DNA of 64,000 bases. Origin: Diphasiastrum complanatum (Eukaryota > Streptophyta > Lycopodiopsida > Lycopodiales > Lycopodiaceae). The translations under genes and the position numbers were made by a program. The notes beneath the pieces were generated by a model that did no database searches, had not been told where the DNA came from, and was given only the letters and a program-made list of their open reading frames with translations. Position 1 is the stretch's first letter. Each line of letters opens with the position of its first letter. The stretch spans positions 1-64,000 of the forward strand of contig MU832641.1 of assembly GCA_029204225.1 (NCBI GenBank). Reading direction: 5' to 3'. This document shows positions 46,612 to 57,052 of the stretch, piece by piece.

Positions 46612-47790
46612 GTCGATATACCTCTTAGGTGGTCAGCTAGTCCTTGATGATCTTCTGGGTAATAAAGGAAGTTAATCATCTCCATCATACTATAGTTGCT
46701 GAACTGCAACATCATCATCTTCTGATACGTCGTTGATTTGTTGTTCGTCAAAAGTAGAACAGCTTGGACCTTCAATGGGAATAGTCGACTGAGAAACTGG
46801 AAAGTTCAATGTGTCGGCTACATGGGAATTGCCTTTTCCCTTGAGGTCTTGAAACTGATCTTCGATGAAGATGACATCCCAGCTAGTGAATATCTTCGAC
46901 TAGATGGGATTGAACAACTTGTAGGCTTGATCTGAAGTAGTGTAGCTGATGAAAACACATTTGATACACTGGAAGTCGAACTTCTTCCTGAGATCATGAA
47001 GTATCTAAGAAAATGTCGTACATCCAAAAACTTGTAGGTTTGATTAAGAAGGTTTGCTACCTATCCAAATTCCGAATGGTGTTTTGTCTGAGAGGCCTTT
47101 AGTAGGACATTTGTTCTGAATATAGGTTGTTATTGAAACAACCTCAACCCAGAAGCACTTCGGAAGTGTCGCATATGATAACATGCACTTTGCCGATTCA
47201 AGTAAGGTTATGTTCTTTCTCTCAACAAGACCATTTGACTAAGGCGAATAGGAGGTAATGTACTATTGCTCAATGATGTTGTTAAGGTAATACTCCTTGA
47301 ATTTGGTGGAGATGTATTTTTTCCTGTTATCTGAACTCAGTGCTTTGATTCGTTTGTCAGTTTGATTCTCAACATGCTCTTTGAATTTCCTGAATTTGAT
47401 GAAAGCCTCTGATTTCTGTTTAATAAAATAAACAATTGTTCTTCTGGAGAATTCGTCAATAAAAGTAATGAAATACTTTGCATCTAGCAATGAAGGAGTT
47501 TGCATGGGTCCATATATATTTGTATGAATAACATCTAACAGATCTTTTGCTGCATGCCTATGGTTTGATCTAAAATGAATCCTAGACTGCTTTTTAAGGA
47601 TGCAGCTATGACAGACATGGAGATCAACCTTACCAGAAGGATAGTCGAGATCAAGAACCATGGATTGTCTGGACATGTTCAAAACAGATGCATAATTCAA
47701 GTGTCCTAAGCGATGATGCCATAATAATGTTTTATTGACTAGAACAGAGGTTTTCGAGGCCTCACTAGACTCAAAATAACAATGTGCCAA
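46612..47790 (-). pseudogene. Copia element C3 integrase and GAG-pre-integrase
   Basis: 47790-47263 is a 175-codon frame: LLWHHRLGHLNYASVLNMSR, HVCHSCILKKQSR, DLLDVIHTNIYGPMQ, YFITFIDEFSRRTIVYFIKQ and ALSSDNRKKYISTKFKEYYL. The second Asp motif normally reads S/DNGGEY; here it is SDNRKKY, so substitutions surround the catalytic Asp. From 47260 to 46612 the rest of integrase is present only with stops (KLFNPI-SKIFTSWDVIFIED-like near 46870). Confidence 0.86.
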
Positions 47791-47952
47791 TCTATATAAG
47801 TAACTCTATCTCCTATCAATAATTTTGCATTGATCAGATTCGAATTCTACCTTATGACCTAAATCTGTAATTCTACTTATTGATAACAGATTTGTAGAGA
47901 GTTTAGGAACATATAAGACTTTTGATAGTAATTTGAATTAATCATGCTGGAA

Positions 47953-48300
47953 TCACAATCTTATAGTACCTTCACCTTCAATAGTGTGAGTACTATTGTC
48001 ACCAAGATGAATAAATTTCTTTGTGTTGTAAGGCATGTAGTAGTTGAAAATCTCACATTGATTGGTCATGTGTTGAGTAGCTCCAGAATCCAAAAACCAT
48101 GAATCATCCAAAAATGCGCTTTCATCTTTGACCATGAATGCGCCTTCATCCACTTTGACCTAGGGAGATGATGAAACTGTGTTTGCATGTTGATCAGGTT
48201 GCTTGGCTACATTCTTCGCTTGGAGAATTTGGCAATCATTGATCTCATGGTTATTGCGCTTGCAATAGCTGTAAAACATCTTCTTCTTCGACTATGGATC
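47953..48300 (-). pseudogene. Copia element C3 protease and zinc-knuckle remnant
   Basis: 48153-47953 reads AFLDDSWFLDSGATQHMTNQ, with the D-S-G-A active site intact, and IHLGDNSTHTIEGEGTIRL. A decayed zinc knuckle (CKRNNHEINDC-like) lies near 48225-48280, with a stop before it. Confidence 0.82.
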
Positions 48301-48850
48301 TGATGATTGTAGTTGATTTTTTATTGTAGATATTGGATTGTAGATATTTTTGATTATCAGATCATCACCCAGTTCTCATATGTAGAGGGCAAGCTTGAAA
48401 GCAATGTCATAATTGCATCTTGATCGTCTATGACTGATCCGACAGTGGCCATCTATTGCAAGAGATTCTTAAACTGGCTAATGTGACTTTAAAGAGAATC
48501 ACCAATCGACATCTTGAATGTGAAGAATTTCCTTCGTAGATGTAACCTAGTAGTTACGTCCCTCATGTCATATAGTGAGTTCAGGATGTCCCAAACATCT
48601 TTTGACGTTTTAGCTTCAGCTATGTGTCCAATATGTGTATCTGATATATTGAAGATAATAAGCATGTAAGCTTTACCATCCTTCGATTTTCACTTTGAGT
48701 ATTGTCATCTTCAGGTTTTACTTCTATACATGTAACAACACCCGTAACTTGTTGGCAATTAGCAAGGCCTTCATCTTAAATTTCCACAAATGATAATTGG
48801 ATCCATTCAGCTTGTCTGCAATAAGACCAGCTTTACTTTGAGAATCCATC
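48301..48850 (-). pseudogene. Copia element C3 gag remnant
   Basis: Broken-frame similarity to the gag of elements B and C1, including the DSQSKAGLIADKLNGSNYHL-like start near 48846 and the SLSSTYENWVM-like phrase near 48380. A deletion near 48320-48365 removed the gag C-terminal linker. Confidence 0.75.
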
Positions 48851-48989
48851 TGGAACTTAGTCTATCGATTGTATCGATGATGTTAAGATGTAGTAATGCC
48901 AACAACATGAAATCAATTCTCTGATATTGAAAGGTTGAAAGGAACTGAAGGAGTTTGATATCAATATAATATCACAAAAGATATCAAGT

Positions 48990-49140
48990 ATTAGAGCTTT
49001 CGCTCTGATATCGAAATAGTATTAGGCCCTAATAGAGATCACAAGTCTGATACCGTGATGGTTCAGATAACGAAGTAGTGATCTAGCATTGATACTATGG
49101 AAGAATGTTCTGATACCATATAGGTACGCTCTGATACCAT
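48990..49140 (-). promoter_or_regulatory. Primer-binding site of copia element C3 and three upstream look-alikes
   Basis: 49129-49140 is a perfect minus-strand TGGTATCAGAGC next to the LTR. Further inside lie gttctgataccat (49109), gtctgataccgtg (49053) and gctctgatatcg (48991), giving four primer-site-like copies in 150 bp. Confidence 0.8.
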
Positions 49141-49800
49141 GTCAAAAATAGGATGGTTAAATTACAGCGGAAACTCCTACTTCCAATGCATGACTACACC
49201 TATCAAAAATTGAACAAAGCAGTAGTGATGATAATCATTTTCAATCTTTAGCAACTAACTTTTAAATCGCTAGATACTAAGTGATTACATAGCCAAACAT
49301 AAAGTATTGAATTCTTAGACAATTTATATCATTTACAAAAGCAATACAGAGATGCATGCATTCGAACATATACTGAATGCAATAAGAAGATAGGATTGAT
49401 GCAGAAAAACAAAATCAGATGCTAATGAGTGGAAGACAATAGCGGATAGAAATTGCGCACTCTAAGTTGTCTCTAAGTAACTGAGAATAAGTCTGATAAC
49501 AAGCAGCTCTATTGATAAGCAGTAGTGCAATAACAACTCTAAAATAAATCTCTAAAAGACTGAGCTAGAATGCTCAAGAGAGTGCAAACTTGAAAGCTTG
49601 ATAGAGAGCTAACTATAATACTTTCTGATTGTGAATGATCTGCTTGATAAGAGCGCAGAAAGCATCATGTAATAACACTTAGTCCCTTCACAATTCACAA
49701 TGTTGATGCGTCGCTTCAAAACTTCTTCACTTGATACTTGATACAAATTATGAATATGAACAACTATATACTAAGCAATTTACTATATAATTGGCAGTGA
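49141..49800 (-). repeat. Right LTR of copia element C3, proximal part
   Basis: Begins tgtcaaaaataggatggtt next to the primer site and follows the C1 LTR in outline (gcagtagtgcaata, gagctagaatgctcaag, tgaacaactatatactaag). It stops matching at about 49800. Confidence 0.82.
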
Positions 49801-50580
49801 AACTGTTGGAAAGCCAGTGAAATTGCCGTAGTTCAGGAGAGCCAATTTGGGTATCAATAGAAAGGAGCTCTTAAGCAGTTGTTGTTGCATATTTTGCAAA
49901 TCATCTAGCTCTGCTTGTTCTTCCTCCTTCCTCCTCTACCAATGCTGCTTCTCCCAAAAACTCCATGAAGCTTGAAACTATGCCCTTGCTCTTGAGGTCG
50001 ACTTGCTTGAGGCCAAGTACGATGCGTAGAGCGGTGCCAAACATTGGAGGTGCAGCTATTATGGAGTCGAGAGGGCAAGCACTCTTATGAAGGTGAATGC
50101 AGACTCTTGAATACAAAGTTTAAAACAAAAAAAGGTTCGAATTGGTTTCCGATTCGAACTTGTCTAGCCGATTCAAATCGAAAAGAATTGGCCGATGTGA
50201 ATTGGCATGTAACCTTGCATCCACTAAAATGAAAGAGGATGAGGTAATTGCATACAATGAAAATGCAGGGAAGCAATAGCACAAAATCCAGCAACCAATA
50301 GCATCCATGGTGTTTTTGCTCCTTCTAATGATTTTTTCTTCCAAAATATATTCTCGATGAAATTTCCAAGGCCGGGTTTAAAGAACCCACTGCAATTCAA
50401 GCACATGGATTGCCTATCATGGTTAATGTAACTAGTAAGGCTGTATATTTTTTTGAATTTATAAAAAAAAAGTAAAAACGTTTCGAAACAGCGTTCTTAG
50501 GTATGGAACGCTAGTGTTCCAGAATACAGACACTCCTGAAACGTGTTTCGGATGCATGTACGATATCTATATATATATAT
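49801..50580. other. Foreign segment inside the C3 LTR, including a captured exon
   Basis: Not retroelement-like. A minus-strand frame at 49901-50116 reads MFGTALRIVLGLKQVDLKSK and SFMEFLGEAALVEEE, plausible protein sequence that I cannot name. The DEAD-box helicase-like exon lies at 50341-50418 on the plus strand. It is AT-rich toward 50450-50580. Confidence 0.5.
50341..50418 (+). pseudogene. Captured DEAD-box RNA helicase exon fragment (Q motif)
   Basis: Twenty-six codons in plus frame include ILDEISKAGFKEPTAIQAHG followed by LPIM. The pattern G-F-x-x-P-T-x-I-Q is the Q motif that precedes the ATP-binding motif I in DEAD-box helicases and contacts the adenine ring. The segment ends ATG then gttaatg, which could be a 5' splice site, but no ATP-binding GSGKT motif follows. 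So it is a single exon scrap, probably carried here by a transposon. Confidence 0.7.
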
Positions 50581-50587
50581 ATCATTA

Positions 50588-50885
50588 TGTCCATGACCAG
50601 TACATAGGATTCAGTATACTCTTAGTCTTGGATACATGATGGTACTCCAATGAAATAGGCTGTTAGTTATGCCACGTCATACTGGACGTGACCCAAAAGT
50701 AATTAACACCTTGTGAGGCCCAGAACACACTAAATGGAGTTGGTACAAGGTTTGAGACAGTGTATGCATGTGTAGAGTTATAGCAATTCTATGAATAGAG
50801 GATCCATGCATAGAGACTCTATTATAGATGAATCTATGTATAGGGGAGTTAGGACCTTGCATTACCAATGCTCACGATTGTTGTT
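50588..50885 (+). repeat. Gypsy G-family LTR fragment (plus orientation)
   Basis: Starts atgtccatgaccagtacata and runs for about 300 bp as the reverse complement of 22200-22495, with the same landmarks (tttagtgtgtt-complement, gaggcc, ggaccttgcat). It ends where the unusual reverse transcriptase begins. Confidence 0.83.
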
Positions 50886-50887
50886 TT

Positions 50888-51957
50888 ACCATACTTGCCA
50901 AATTTCTCACAGGAGCTCTTGGTATGATGTCACCCTTCCTCATGGAAGGAGCAGGCCTTAAAGCAAATACATACAAGAGTATCCTTAGAGCTGATACGAT
51001 TTTACACTGGCAATGTGAGTCATCAATGGATTTCTATCTGAATCTAACTTCTCTGATTACCAATATGTGGGTTGTAGATATCTCAAAATGCTATGAGAAC
51101 ATTCCCCCTAGATGGCCCAAAGGGTTTAAAAATCGTCATGAAAAAGGCAATAAAATATGCCTTTAAATATTCCAGATATGAGCTTTTATACTTTAAATGG
51201 AATCATTCACGTGAAGCTTTCAATTGGTCTTGGAAGGCAAAACAATCACAAGATTGGCATTCTTTGGATATAAATTTACTCTATCAATGAAACGACTTCT
51301 TGATTGATAATTGTATTGTCAGGCTTGGAAACAGAATCTGGAGACAGACACGAGGTATCCCTATGGGTTTTTCTTGCTCACCTACGTGGTGCAATTGGTA
51401 TCTTTCCTTTTTTGAAGCCAAATGTATTAAGAGACTTGCTAGATTGGGTCTAATCTCATTTATGAATGACTTTCGACATTCTTTTAGATATATAGATGAC
51501 ATTTGCTTTATCAATAACCCTAATATCGAACTTTTTATGGACAAAACACAGGTAAGGAGCCTTGATAATCTATTCTGGATTTATCCCCTGACCTTTCTAG
51601 AAATAGAAAGAAAAATGGTTGAAGGTAATAAAAACAACTTTCTAAATATTTTTATTACCTTCCATAATTTATCCGGCTTGACTTGTCTTTCTAAATACGA
51701 CAAAAGAAGAGAATTACCCTTTCCTTACTTACAATATACACATCTGGCTTCAAACAGACCGACCTATAATTCTTATAAGGTTATTATTTCACAAGTTATT
51801 GCCGCAATGTAGTGCTGTAACTTGCAAGAAACTTTTCCTAATGAGGTTGGAATACTTGACGATGATTTTCAAAAAAATGGATTTATGAGAGATAAGTTGT
51901 GTCAGATCATCAATAAGATACTTTCGTCGGAAACATTTCTCGGTTTGTCATACATTT
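50888..51957 (+). pseudogene. Unusual reverse transcriptase, Penelope-like candidate, broken
   Basis: One frameshift and two stops interrupt a continuous similarity. 50888-51110 has ILRADTILHWQCESSMDFYL then WVVDISKCYENIP (motif A, catalytic Asp). After a one-base change in a C run at about 51106, PLDGPKGLKIVMKKAIKYAF continues to a stop at 51288-51290. From 51300: QTRGIPMGFSCSPTWCNWYL (motif B), then FRYIDDICFINN with Y-I-D-D at 51489-51500 (motif C, both Asp kept), TFLEIERK and KYDKRRELPFPYLQYTHLAS (thumb). After a stop at 51810, FPNEVGILDDDFQKNGFMRD continues to about 51957. It is neither copia, gypsy nor LINE-like in these motifs. No GIY-YIG endonuclease is visible. Family assignment is inference. 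Confidence 0.7.
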
Positions 51958-52055
51958 TACCTCACAATATTGTTGTTCTTTTGGTGGGCAACTAGCTATC
52001 CCTTTTGGGGAGCTAACTGCCCTCGAAGGGATTCACTAATTGCGGGTCGGTTGGT

Positions 52056-52638
<583 letters not shown>

Positions 52639-54187
52639 TGTTCAGGAAGAATGTAAATCCAAAGGTGGATTTACAAGTGTTTAGATCTCCTGCCCCCAAC
52701 TTGCATCTGAATAAATATTGAGAATATCGATTTTGTCGTTGTCGAATGCTCCATAAAAAATGCAAAAGTCCATAGTAGCTCAAAGATATCTCAAAACTCT
52801 GATAAGAGTCTTCTAATGTGTAATACCAGGATTGTTCATATACTGACTTAAGGAACTGACTACAAAAGCTATGTATGGTCTGGTACAGATCATCACGTAC
52901 ATAAGAGATGCTATTATCGAATGATAAGAATACTCACGCATCCGCTCCTTCTCTTGATTGTTCGGGGACATTGGTCCTTTGACATCTTGAGTCCTGACTC
53001 CATTGGTGAGGGATCTAATTTGCCATTCATCAGATTATATTTGATTAAGACATAGTGAATGTATCTTTTCTAAGTAATGTAGATCACCTTTTGTTTTTTG
53101 TCTCTTTGGATTTGAATACCTAGACAGTAATGCGCTTCGCCCAGATCGGTCATGTCAAATTTGGAAGATAGCATTGTATTAGCTTCTTTTATCAAATCAA
53201 TACATTTGTTGAAAAGTAATGTGTCGTCCACATACAAAGTGATGATAATAAAAGAATGTTGCACTAACTTGAAGTAGACATTCGAATCTGAAGTGTTTGG
53301 TTTATAGCCGTGATCGATAAGAAAAGTATTGATCCTTTGAAACCATGCTTGAGCAGATTGTTTCAAGCCATAAAGTGCTTTATGGAATTTACACACATGA
53401 TTGTGTTTACCTTCAATATTGTAGCCTTCAGGTTGCACCATGTAAATGTCTTCTTCGATAACTCCATTAAGATATGTTGTTTGTACATCCATTTGATGTA
53501 CTTCCAAATATGTTGCAACAACAAATGATAATAGAAGTCTAATAGAATAATATTTAACTACTAGGCTGAAGGTCTCATTGTAGTTGACGTTGTGTACTTG
53601 AGAGAATCCTCTGGCCACAAGTCAAGCCTTTCTTCGATCGATACTTCCATCTGCCTTGTACATGCTTTTAAACAATCATTTGCAATCAACTACATTTCTG
53701 CTGACAGATAATTCGACAATTTTCCAAGTCTAATTCTTGATAAGAGATGAATACTCTTTATCTATAGCTTCTTTCCAAGAGGTCAGAATTGAGCTAACTA
53801 AATGCCTCTTCGACATTTGTCGCTCTTGAACAAGATAAGTTTCAGACTCGTCAATATACCTTATAGGTGGTCTACTTTCTCTTGTCGATCTTCTGGGTAG
53901 TGGTCGAAGTTTATTATCTTCATCATGTTGTAGTTGATGGACTACAACATCATCATCTTTGGATTTGCTGCTAATAAGTTGTTCGTCGGGAGTAGACGAG
54001 CTTGGACCTTCAATAGGAATAGTTGACTTTTGAACTGGAAGGTTCGATAATTTGGAAGAGTCCGATAATTCAGCTACATGCACTTTGCCCTTACCTTTGA
54101 GGTCGATAAACTGATCTTTGATGAAGATGACATCCTAGCTAGTGAATATCTTTGACTTGACTGGATCATACAACTTATAAGCTTAAT
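52639..54187 (-). mobile_element. Ty1/copia element C2, right piece (RNase H, reverse transcriptase, integrase end)
   Basis: 53618-53070 is a good reverse-transcriptase frame: RLLLSFVVATYLEVHQMDVQ, TTYLNGVIEEDIYMVQPEGY, HKALYGLKQSAQAWFQRINT and LYVDDTLLFNKC with both catalytic Asp kept. 54083-53730 is the integrase-reverse transcriptase linker (PRRSTRESRPPIRYIDESET, EAIDKEYSSLIKN). Downstream (53060-52640) are broken RNase H frames. It is cut off at about 54187. The YVDD reverse transcriptase is the best preserved of this lineage, but begins after a stop. Confidence 0.87.
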
Positions 54188-54970
54188 CTAGCCAAAGGCA
54201 CCACTAGACACCGTAAGTTATCACTTACAAACACCTATGAGGTGAACGAATGACAGTTGACTAAAGGGAACCGCCAAGTCAACGATTGCGGTTGACATAC
54301 GATTTCATCTTCACACTCCTAGGGTTGCAACAATGCCACATTTTCATGCTCCTGATGCGTACGAAGGAGATTCTTTTATTGTACCTCTTCACATCTTCAC
54401 GATGCACCAATAACCGATCTACAAATCATGTACAAGAGCTGCTAATGGTCTTGTAAACTATAATTAGAATAACTAAAGATCTTCTGACAACTATATAATC
54501 TTCTGAACATTTGAAGAGAAGAGGATGATCAATCAATGTATTCACAGAAATCAAACAACCAAAAGCGGTCTTCTAGTAGTTGACTCCTCAAAGTTAGTGA
54601 TCATTTTAGAGAGAGTAAAGAGTATTATGAAAGATAGCATTCATTAGCTTTTGTAAGTAGTGTCACGCACTTTGTGCGATTGTTTTGTGATCTAATATTG
54701 TTGTTACTATAACACCCTTTTATACAAAAGTGCTATTTTTCATATCAGTTATATTCATGTTGAATGTTTGAATGCCTCTCAATCTTTCTATGGACAAAAT
54801 CACCATTCGTATATTCTATCAAGTATTATCCAGTAAGTATATAGTCGCTCTTTGTAACCTTAAGATTAGAGTGATTAAGCATCTACAACTAATCAAAAAA
54901 TTACAAGAGTGGCAGATTAGCCACGACCTAAAGTGTATCTGATGACGTCATCCCATCAGGTCGTACTTGC
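54188..54970. other. Unassigned sequence between copia elements
   Basis: No protein similarity recognised. It may hold the 5' LTR and leader of the plus-strand copia element D. A CRE-like palindrome tgacgtca lies at about 54943-54950. Confidence 0.4.
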
Positions 54971-55816
54971 ATGATCTTCACTGGTACTCTTTGGAGCATG
55001 AGGGCAGAAAAGGTTTTGCGATGTTTTTCGTGTCACGTCGTTGGTTTCGTCTCTATCGCAAGAGAGATGTGGGATACTTTACTCACAAGATTTCAGAAAA
55101 AATTCCACAGTCAGATCAGGCTTCTTGAAGATCAGCTGACAAACCTGCAATGGGATGGCAAAGACCTCACCTCCTTTATTAGAAAGATGAAAGATCTGTT
55201 CCTCTCATTATACAACGTCGGAGCAGAGAATGCAATATCAGCAGAGAAGCAGCTCACCTACCTGTTACGAGCTTTACCAAGATCTTTCTAGACAACCCGA
55301 ACATTGCTAGCAAAGGATCCAGCTATGACGCTCAAAAAGACAGTGATCAAGATTCAAGAAGAAGTCGAAGCTCGAGAGCATCTTGATTACAAGGACGCTT
55401 ATGACCAAGCTCTCTACAGCAACAAGGAGAAGGCAAAGAAGCAGTTCAAGCCTAAGAGGGAGTCAGACCGAAGGTAGGATCAAGACCAGCAAGCAGAGGG
55501 AGCCAATAGAGGCAAATGGAAGAACAAAGAAAATTCGAAACAACAGAATGGCGACAAGAAAATATGCGTGAGATGCAAACGTGAAGGACGTACTGTCTAT
55601 TTGTGCTGGCTAAATCCGAAGATTGAGTATATTCATTGTCACAAGAAGGGTCATGCAGCCATGGACTGTTACCAGAACCCAAGAAACAAACAAGCTCAAG
55701 ACATACGAGAGAACAATAATAGTTTTTCCTACATCAAAGAGCCAAAAACCTCGAAGATGGGCAAAGAAAGATCGAATCATGAAAATTTGACTGCCTACAT
55801 CTATGCAGACATGTAG
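54971..55816 (+). pseudogene. Copia element D gag with zinc knuckles
   Basis: 54971-55291 shows the gag helix region (SIAREMWDTLLTRFQKKFHS, LLEDQLTNLQWDGKDLTSFI, LTYLLRALPRSF). After a stop, the frame continues (KKTVIKIQEEVEAREHLDYK; KQFKPKRESDRR, stop at 55477). 55568-55816 carries CVRCKREGRTVYLCW and YIHCHKKGHAAMDCYQNP, the second being a complete CX2CX4HX4C knuckle. Three stops make it non-functional. Confidence 0.85.
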
Positions 55817-56217
55817 TGTCGACACCTGACACACAAAAGGTAATCCTTGATTCAAGAGCAACCTCACACTTCGTTACATCAAGATGGATAATGTTTGACT
55901 TTCGAAGTGTAGATCCATTAAGATTTATTATTCTTGAAGACAGATCGAAACATCAAGTGAATGGCATTGCTTCACTATGGCTCAACACAAATGGCAGAGA
56001 CATATGACTCAAAGACGTTCTATTCATACCTACACTACAACAGGACTTGCTATCAGTCACAAGAATAGCAGATGTTGGGATGCGTGTGACGTTCTCAGAC
56101 GAAGCATGCAATGTCATTGATGCACGCACCAGTACATTGATTACACAAGGTGGAAGAAAAGGCAACTTGTATCACTTGAAGGTACATCTACATGCAGATC
56201 AAGTACAACAAACCTTC
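55816..56217 (+). pseudogene. Copia element D protease, altered active site
   Basis: Reads VILDSRATSHFVTSRWIMFD; the copia motif D-S-G-A has become D-S-R-A. It continues HQVNGIASLWLNTNGRDI, stop, LKDVLFIPTLQQDLLSVTRI and LITQGGRKGNLYHLKVHLHA, ending at 56217 at the inversion break. Confidence 0.85.
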
Positions 56218-56274
56218 TAGAATCCTGCATCATGAGAATAACACAATCCAAAAATTCTTCGTTAGTTGAATGTA

Positions 56275-57052
56275 CTATAAGATTCGCTTCACGATCTTCC
56301 AATGAGACGATGAACTTGGATTTGTATTGAATTGGCTCATCCTGAACATGACATAAGCAATGTTAGGTGTGTTATCTGCAAGATACAATAGTGATCCGAT
56401 TAGCTTCCTGTATGGTGTATGCTGCATCAATTCTCTTTCCTCTCCAGTCTTTGAACAATCTTCATTTGTCAGGATTGTTCCTGCAAGCATTGGAGTATTC
56501 ACTCCTTTGCAATTCATCATCCCGAAATCTTCTAAGATTTTCAGGATATATCTGGACTGATGAAAGTGCATTTTTCTTTTGTCATATTCTCTATCAATTT
56601 GTAAGCCAAGATAACATCTAGCTTCTCCTAGGTCTGTAATCTCGAAATGTTTCGAGATGTCGCACTTCACTTCAACAATAAGTTCTTCACTTTTGCAGAG
56701 TATTAGGGTGTCATCCACATATACAGCTACAATGATGATCTTCCCATCTGTAATTCTTACAAATCAGCTATTAGTGGTTTGAATCCTAAGGATTTCAGGA
56801 CGTGATCTTTCTTCTTATACCATTTTTGCATTGATTGCCCCAGACCGTAGATACGCTTGTGCATTCTACATGCATAGGAAGTGAGTTCAAAATATAGCTT
56901 GGAGGTTGATCCATATAGACTTCTTCATCTAGCTCACCATGTAAAAACGTTGTCTTTTCGTCTACGATGTGAATCCTGAGATCATAAGCGGCTGCATATG
57001 CAAACAATAGGCGTAGACTTTGGAGAGAAGGTCTTAACATAGTCGATATCAT
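56275..57052 (-). pseudogene. Copia element D reverse transcriptase
   Basis: 57052-56795 has YAAAYDLRIHIVDEKTTFLH and GELDEEVYMDQPPSYI, where the palm aspartate motif is retained as VDEKTTF. After a frame break, 56718-56275 has the YVDDTLILCK box (first residues just before the frame start), HFEITDLGEARCYLGLQID and YRKLIGSLLYLADNTPNIAY. RNase H is lost at the break near 56230. Confidence 0.87.

Noticed and set aside
54943-54950. Functional CRE/TGA-factor site (tgacgtca)
   Set aside because: A single 8-bp palindrome in unassigned sequence; expected by chance often enough that it is only mentioned as context.
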